A stretch of DNA of 8,095 nt from NCBI GenBank assembly GCA_002254395.1, contig NJDN01000019.1:1-8095 (forward strand). Direction: 5' to 3'. The notes under the pieces were generated by a model. The model saw only the letters and a list, made by a program, of their open reading frames with translations. It made no database searches and had not been told where the DNA came from. The translations under genes were made by a program, and so were the position numbers. This DNA comes from Candidatus Pacearchaeota archaeon ex4484_71. GTDB taxonomy: Archaea > Nanobdellota > Nanobdellia > Pacearchaeales > GW2011-AR1. Positions within the stretch are counted from its first letter, which is position 1. The number at the start of each line of letters is the position of its first letter. Positions 5,387 to 8,095 of the stretch are shown here, piece by piece.

Positions 5387-5394
5387 TTTATAAA
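5387..5394 (+). promoter_or_regulatory. TATA box for EF-1 beta
   Basis: TTTATAAA preceded by A-rich sequence (AAAAAC), centred 25.5 nt before the ATG at 5416. Box plus spacing imply a leaderless mRNA. Confidence 0.65.
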
Positions 5395-5415
5395 CAAGAC
5401 TAAGTAAGATATCCT

Positions 5416-5688
5416 ATGGCAGGAATTGCGGGAGTAACATACAAGATCATGCCTGTTTCCCCAGAAACAGACCTTGAAGAAATAAAAAAAGAAATTTCAA
5501 AGCTTTTAGAACCCAGAGGGGCAAACAGCATCGCCTTTAGAGAAGAACCAATAGCATTTGGACTTAAAGCAGTAATTGTAGTGTTTCAATGGCCAGAAGA
5601 AAAAGAACTAGAAGAGATAGAAAAAATCTTAGGCGAAGTAGAAAACGTTCAATCTGTCCAGATGATTGATATAAGAAAAATAGCTTAA
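5416..5688 (+). CDS. ef1b: Elongation factor 1-beta (aEF-1B)
   Basis: The archaeal guanine nucleotide exchange factor that recharges EF-1 alpha with GTP during translation elongation; cytosolic. The 90-residue length is typical of the archaeal form, which corresponds to only the C-terminal catalytic domain of eukaryotic EF-1 beta. Recognisable features: VTYKIMPVSPETDLEEI at the N-terminus, the central EEPIAFGLKAVIVVFQWPE segment (about 43-61) that contains the conserved FGLKA motif, and the ending VENVQSVQMIDIRKIA, close to the EVxSVEVxDVRRxx end of the family. The start is fixed by homology and by the TATA box. A new TATA box follows within a few bases of its stop, so the next gene is probably transcribed separately. 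Confidence 0.95.
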   Translation: MAGIAGVTYKIMPVSPETDLEEIKKEISKLLEPRGANSIAFREEPIAFGLKAVIVVFQWPEEKELEEIEKILGEVENVQSVQMIDIRKIA

Positions 5689-5690
5689 GT

Positions 5691-5698
5691 TTTATTAA
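5691..5698 (+). promoter_or_regulatory. TATA box for the HIT-fold gene
   Basis: TTTATTAA centred 25.5 nt before the ATG at 5720, beginning two bases after the EF-1 beta stop codon. It fits the same leaderless spacing rule as the other boxes. Confidence 0.55.
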
Positions 5699-5719
5699 TC
5701 CTTCTTAATTAAAATAAAC

Positions 5720-6361
5720 ATGGAATTGACAGAAGAACAAATCTCTAAAATAAAAGAACAGATTATCCACCAGATAAAATCCACATTTCCGGAAAACAAA
5801 AAGGAAGAAGCAATAGCCCAAATCCAGTCTATGAACAATACAGAATTCATGGAATTCTTAGAAAAAAATAACCTTTTAACAGAAAATTTATCTGACAGCG
5901 GGGGGGAAAGGAAATGTATTTTTTGTTCAATAATATTTGGAGATATCCCTTCTACAAAGATAGGAGAAAACGACAAAGCAATTGCAATTTTAGAAATAAA
6001 CCCTATTTCAAAAGGGCATTCCTTGGTAATTCCAAAGGCTCATGTAGAGAAACCAGAAGACCTGGATGAAGAAACAAAAAATCTTGCAGAAGATTTATCA
6101 AAAATTCTCAAGAAAGCATTTAACCCTAAAGAAGTTAAAATAATAAATGGAAATGTGACAGGACATGAGATTCTAAATGTGCTCCCTGTCTATGAAGAAG
6201 AAACTCTGCAATCCCCTCGAGCAAACAGATCCCCCGAAGAACTAGAAGAGATAAAAAAAGAAATTCTTAAATTTGTAGATGAAAAAGAAGAAAAGCCAAA
6301 AGAAGAGAATAAAGAGATATATAATAGAAAAAACTTCTGGCTTCCAAAGAGAATTCCTTAA
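5720..6361 (+). CDS. HIT-fold protein lacking the histidine triad
   Basis: A 213-residue protein with an added N-terminal helical region (1-62), a HIT (Hint/Fhit-like) domain from about 63 to 185 and a charged tail rich in Lys and Glu. HIT hydrolases act on nucleotide phosphoramidates and dinucleoside polyphosphates through HxHxHxx. The start of the domain is classical: CIFCSIIFGDIPS (CxxC at 66-69, as in zinc-binding HIT proteins), ILEINPISKGHSLVIPKAHVE (91-109 region) with H100 and H108. The end is also recognisable: RSPEELEEIKKEI. But where GQxVxHxHxHxIPR should be, the sequence is GHEILNVLPVYEE (148-160): the first triad histidine is N153 and about four residues carrying the other two are deleted in frame. 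Hydrolase activity is therefore unlikely, and a binding or scaffold role is inferred. Its stop overlaps the convergent peptidase stop. Confidence 0.85.
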   Translation: MELTEEQISKIKEQIIHQIKSTFPENKKEEAIAQIQSMNNTEFMEFLEKNNLLTENLSDSGGERKCIFCSIIFGDIPSTKIGENDKAIAILEINPISKGHSLVIPKAHVEKPEDLDEETKNLAEDLSKILKKAFNPKEVKIINGNVTGHEILNVLPVYEEETLQSPRANRSPEELEEIKKEILKFVDEKEEKPKEENKEIYNRKNFWLPKRIP

Positions 6362-7206
6362 AACAAAAAACTAAAAATATTATCAAAGACTCCCGTAAAA
6401 AAGAAAAATACAAATATAAGAAAACTAATTAAAAAAACTGGAACGTAAGGAATTCCTCTCCTAATTTTAACTTTTTTTCTGTTCTTTTTCAGCAAACGTA
6501 TCTGTCTCTTACTAAGTCCTGCCCAAGAAGGATTTATCTCAACTCCATTTATTTTTACTTTTTTGTATAACAAATCTCCTTCTTCCAGAGAAGCTGTCAG
6601 TTCATCTCCCACCATGCAAGATTCATCTACTGACACCACGTATAAAATAAGGTAAGAAATCCCAAACACAAAAACACCTATCCAGAAGAATATACTTTCA
6701 TAAAACCCTGCTATCAAAAAAATCGTTGACAATAGTACCATGAAAATCAAATGTTTCCTATATTTTTTGAACTGCTTCCTAAGCTCTTTTTTTAGCTTCG
6801 AGAAATTTTTAAATCCAATTGCCCCTACCCACAATAAAGTATAAATCAAACCTGTGAAGAAAAAGACCCCTACAAAAATTATAGAAATTTTCAAATTAGA
6901 ACTAAAATCCCCATATAAAGGGAGAATGGCTCCTAATGCCATCAAAAGTTTTTGGTCTCCGCCTGCAAAAAAACGCAAATAGTAAAGGAAGTTAGAAAAT
7001 AAAAAGAAAATCCCAAACCACAATAAACCTTGATATAGAAGCCTAAAATCCTCCGAAAAAACCCCGTAAAAGAATCGTATTGCAATTGCAAAAATTATGA
7101 GTGAAAAACTACCCCAGTTATAAATCTCCGTTTTCTTTAAATCTTGCACCGTCGCAAGAAGAAGCCATGCGAGCCCCAACACTATTAATAAAATCACCTC
7201 CAGCAT
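6358..7206 (-). CDS. Archaeal prepilin/preflagellin peptidase (A24, class III)
   Basis: A membrane aspartic protease that removes the short class III signal peptide from archaeal pilins and archaellins. The 282-residue protein starts with a membrane helix that runs into the first catalytic site VQDLKKTEIYN (D22), and the second site is AGGDQKLL (D84) before another helix; these match the D...GxGD pair of the family, with Ala in place of the first Gly. Further hydrophobic segments lie around 107-130, 152-190 and 252-282. A cytoplasmic part (192-250) has the GDELTASLEEGD...LSKRQIRLLKK pattern and ends in RRGIPYVPVFLISF, typical of archaeal prepilin peptidases with this extra region. The ATG at 7206 has a TATA box 24.5 nt upstream. 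A pilin-like gene with a matching cleavage site lies close upstream. Confidence 0.88.
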   Translation of the reverse strand: MLEVILLIVLGLAWLLLATVQDLKKTEIYNWGSFSLIIFAIAIRFFYGVFSEDFRLLYQGLLWFGIFFLFSNFLYYLRFFAGGDQKLLMALGAILPLYGDFSSNLKISIIFVGVFFFTGLIYTLLWVGAIGFKNFSKLKKELRKQFKKYRKHLIFMVLLSTIFLIAGFYESIFFWIGVFVFGISYLILYVVSVDESCMVGDELTASLEEGDLLYKKVKINGVEINPSWAGLSKRQIRLLKKNRKKVKIRRGIPYVPVFLISFLIFVFFFFTGVFDNIFSFLF

Positions 7207-7226
7207 AAGAAAATATATCCAGTATA

Positions 7227-7234
7227 GTTTATAT
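7227..7234 (-). promoter_or_regulatory. TATA box for the prepilin peptidase
   Basis: Minus-strand ATATAAAC centred 24.5 nt before the ATG at 7206. It sits just past the stop codon of the 45-residue basic gene, so the peptidase can be transcribed separately from the genes upstream. Confidence 0.5.
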
Positions 7235-7235
7235 A

Positions 7236-7373
7236 TTATTTGACATCCTTTTTTCTCATCTTAACATCCATTGCTCTGAATCTCCCACCTTTTTTATAAG
7301 GGTGCTTTTTTTTCTCTTTCTTCTTATCCTTACTTTTATTTCTTCTATTTCCTCCAGAAATATAATCAGACAT
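7236..7373 (-). CDS. Small highly basic protein, 45 residues, unrecognised
   Basis: A short frame with an ATG at 7373 and TAA at 7236-7238. The protein begins MSDYISGGNRRNKSK, has a run of Lys with a few Glu, then HPYKKGGRFRAMDVKMRKKD. About half of the residues are Lys or Arg; there is no membrane segment, no cysteine and no signal peptide. This charge suggests nucleic acid, ribosome or membrane-surface binding, but no family is recognised. It starts 8 nt after the stop of the pilin-like gene, without a TATA box at the usual distance and without a clear Shine-Dalgarno, so it is likely cotranscribed with that gene. Support for being real: good operon position, it fills the gap between two genes, and a downstream promoter starts right at its end. 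Confidence 0.6.
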   Translation of the reverse strand: MSDYISGGNRRNKSKDKKKEKKKHPYKKGGRFRAMDVKMRKKDVK

Positions 7374-7381
7374 TTTAATTA

Positions 7382-7822
7382 CTACTTACTTTTTGGGACA
7401 AAGCAATTTTCACCAGCAAGGGCACTAACATTATAACCACTAGTCAAAGTCTTATCCCCTTTAAGATTATCAATTACTATATCCTCACAACTCAAATCGC
7501 ACGTAACGGAAGCACAAGTAGATATCCCATACTTTGAGAACTCCGGAACTGTTGCAAACACTGCACAACTAGAAGCCACTTCCAAATTATCATCATTTGC
7601 CCTCAACACTTTTGTACTTGAACAGAACTCATATGTCTTTCCCAAACCACAAGCCACTTGGCAACTTTCTACAATATCATCAACATTCGTGGGTTGTATA
7701 TTCCCTTTGAAAACTTTCCATCCACTCATGAAACCTAGTATAAGAACGACAAGAACCACAAGCCCAAGTATTAGTAAGATTATAGTACTAGTACTCATAC
7801 TTTGACCTCTTTTATCACCCAT
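7382..7822 (-). CDS. Cysteine-rich pilin-like protein with class III signal peptide
   Basis: A 146-residue secreted protein that is probably an archaeal type IV pilin. The N-terminus MGDKRGQSMSTSTIILLILG has the basic-residue pair and Gly-Gln site (KRG|QS, cleavage expected between G6 and Q7), followed by a ~20-residue hydrophobic stretch (14-32) that serves as membrane anchor and later as the pilus core helix. The rest (33-146) is predicted extracellular and has eight cysteines at 54, 58, 67, 86, 103, 108, 112 and 140, enough for four disulfides. The likely processing enzyme is the prepilin peptidase encoded just downstream. The ATG at 7822 is supported by a TATA box 25.5 nt upstream. The domain after the helix resembles nothing I recognise; its pairing and function cannot be read. 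Confidence 0.8.
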   Translation of the reverse strand: MGDKRGQSMSTSTIILLILGLVVLVVLILGFMSGWKVFKGNIQPTNVDDIVESCQVACGLGKTYEFCSSTKVLRANDDNLEVASSCAVFATVPEFSKYGISTCASVTCDLSCEDIVIDNLKGDKTLTSGYNVSALAGENCFVPKSK

Positions 7823-7843
7823 ATTATCACATAGATTAATTTA

Positions 7844-7851
7844 TTTATAAA
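7844..7851 (-). promoter_or_regulatory. TATA box for the pilin-like gene
   Basis: TTTATAAA centred 25.5 nt from the ATG at 7822, in the 61-base gap before the next gene. It probably drives the pilin-like gene and the 45-residue basic gene together. Confidence 0.65.
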
Positions 7852-7883
7852 CCTTATTATTAAATAATCTTTATACCAAAAGA

Positions 7884-8095
7884 TTAATTGAAGGCGTACT
7901 CAATGGAATAAGCAAATTCTTTTTTGGATTTACTAAATATGCTTTTCAAACTCTCAGTTAGGCTGGGAGACCTAACTCTTTGAATATAAACCCTCTTAAC
8001 CCCCCCATTCAAAGATACGTTCACAGTATAATCTGGTGAAGAAGAATCCTCTGTAGGAAATTCAATCTTCCTCATTATCTCCTGGTCTGATAACC
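7884..8095 (-). CDS. Unidentified protein, C-terminal part at the window edge
   Basis: The frame is open from the right edge to a TAA at 7884-7886. An ATG at 8075 would give 63 residues and has AGGAG close upstream (spacing only 3 nt), but there is no in-frame stop before the edge (LSDQEI precedes the Met), so this may be the end of a longer protein. The visible part has a beta-like segment (DYTVNVSLNGGVKRVYIQRV) and then a Ser/Lys-rich region (SLTESLKSIFSKSKKEFAYS) ending in EYAFN. No domain is recognised. It lies just upstream of the pilin-like gene on the same strand, separated by a promoter, so a link to the surface structure is possible but unproven. Confidence 0.55.
   Translation of the reverse strand, partial: LSDQEIMRKIEFPTEDSSSPDYTVNVSLNGGVKRVYIQRVRSPSLTESLKSIFSKSKKEFAYSIEYAFN

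Noticed and set aside
5695..5976. Minus-strand frame of 93 residues opposite the HIT gene
   Set aside because: Antisense to the N-terminal part of the HIT-fold gene, with no supporting domain or promoter.
7290..7330. Pyrimidine-rich stretch as a regulatory or structural element
   Set aside because: It is explained by the reverse strand of the Lys-rich 45-residue reading frame.
1..8095. CRISPR arrays, insertion sequences, tRNA or rRNA genes
   Set aside because: No regularly spaced repeats, transposase-like frames, terminal repeats or RNA gene signatures were seen.

Overview
The window looks like chromosomal DNA of an archaeon. It encodes an archaeal/eukaryotic-type information-processing set: aIF2-alpha, a hidden Nop10, RadA, RPA, EF-1 beta and nucleoside diphosphate kinase. 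It also has a family 4 uracil-DNA glycosylase and an archaeal prepilin peptidase with a class III signal pilin. The DNA is AT-rich (about one third G+C by eye), intergenic gaps are short, and nine start codons have a TATA-like box centred 24.5-26.5 nt upstream, which points to mostly leaderless transcripts. Small genome style, short proteins and several proteins with degenerate motifs suggest a DPANN-type lineage, but that placement is inference and not proven here.

Left part (1-1660, plus strand): the 3' part of the aIF2-alpha gene, a Nudix-like gene with a damaged Nudix box, an unlisted small gene for the H/ACA snoRNP protein Nop10 lying almost wholly inside the 3' end of the Nudix frame, and a 134-residue protein of unknown function.

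Middle (1665-5334): a family 4 uracil-DNA glycosylase (minus) and nucleoside diphosphate kinase (plus) are divergent and seem to share one palindromic TATA box. Next come a small unassigned reading frame, then on the minus strand radA with its own promoter, and upstream of it an RPA gene followed by a YdjM-type membrane protein gene. RPA, RadA and UDG make this a DNA replication/repair neighbourhood.

Right part (5416-8095): EF-1 beta and a HIT-fold protein that has lost its histidine triad (plus strand), then minus-strand surface-structure genes: an aspartic prepilin peptidase, a 45-residue very basic protein, a cysteine-rich pilin-like protein that carries a good peptidase cleavage site, and the C-terminal part of an unidentified protein at the edge. 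The peptidase and the pilin plausibly act as enzyme and substrate.

The observations most worth checking are the nop10 gene overlapping the Nudix frame with a probable frameshift, the Cys-to-His change at the fourth iron-sulfur ligand of the glycosylase, the triad-less HIT protein, the cysteine-free RPA, and the bidirectional TATA box. I saw no CRISPR array, mobile element, tRNA or rRNA, and no gene-free stretch over 300 bases.
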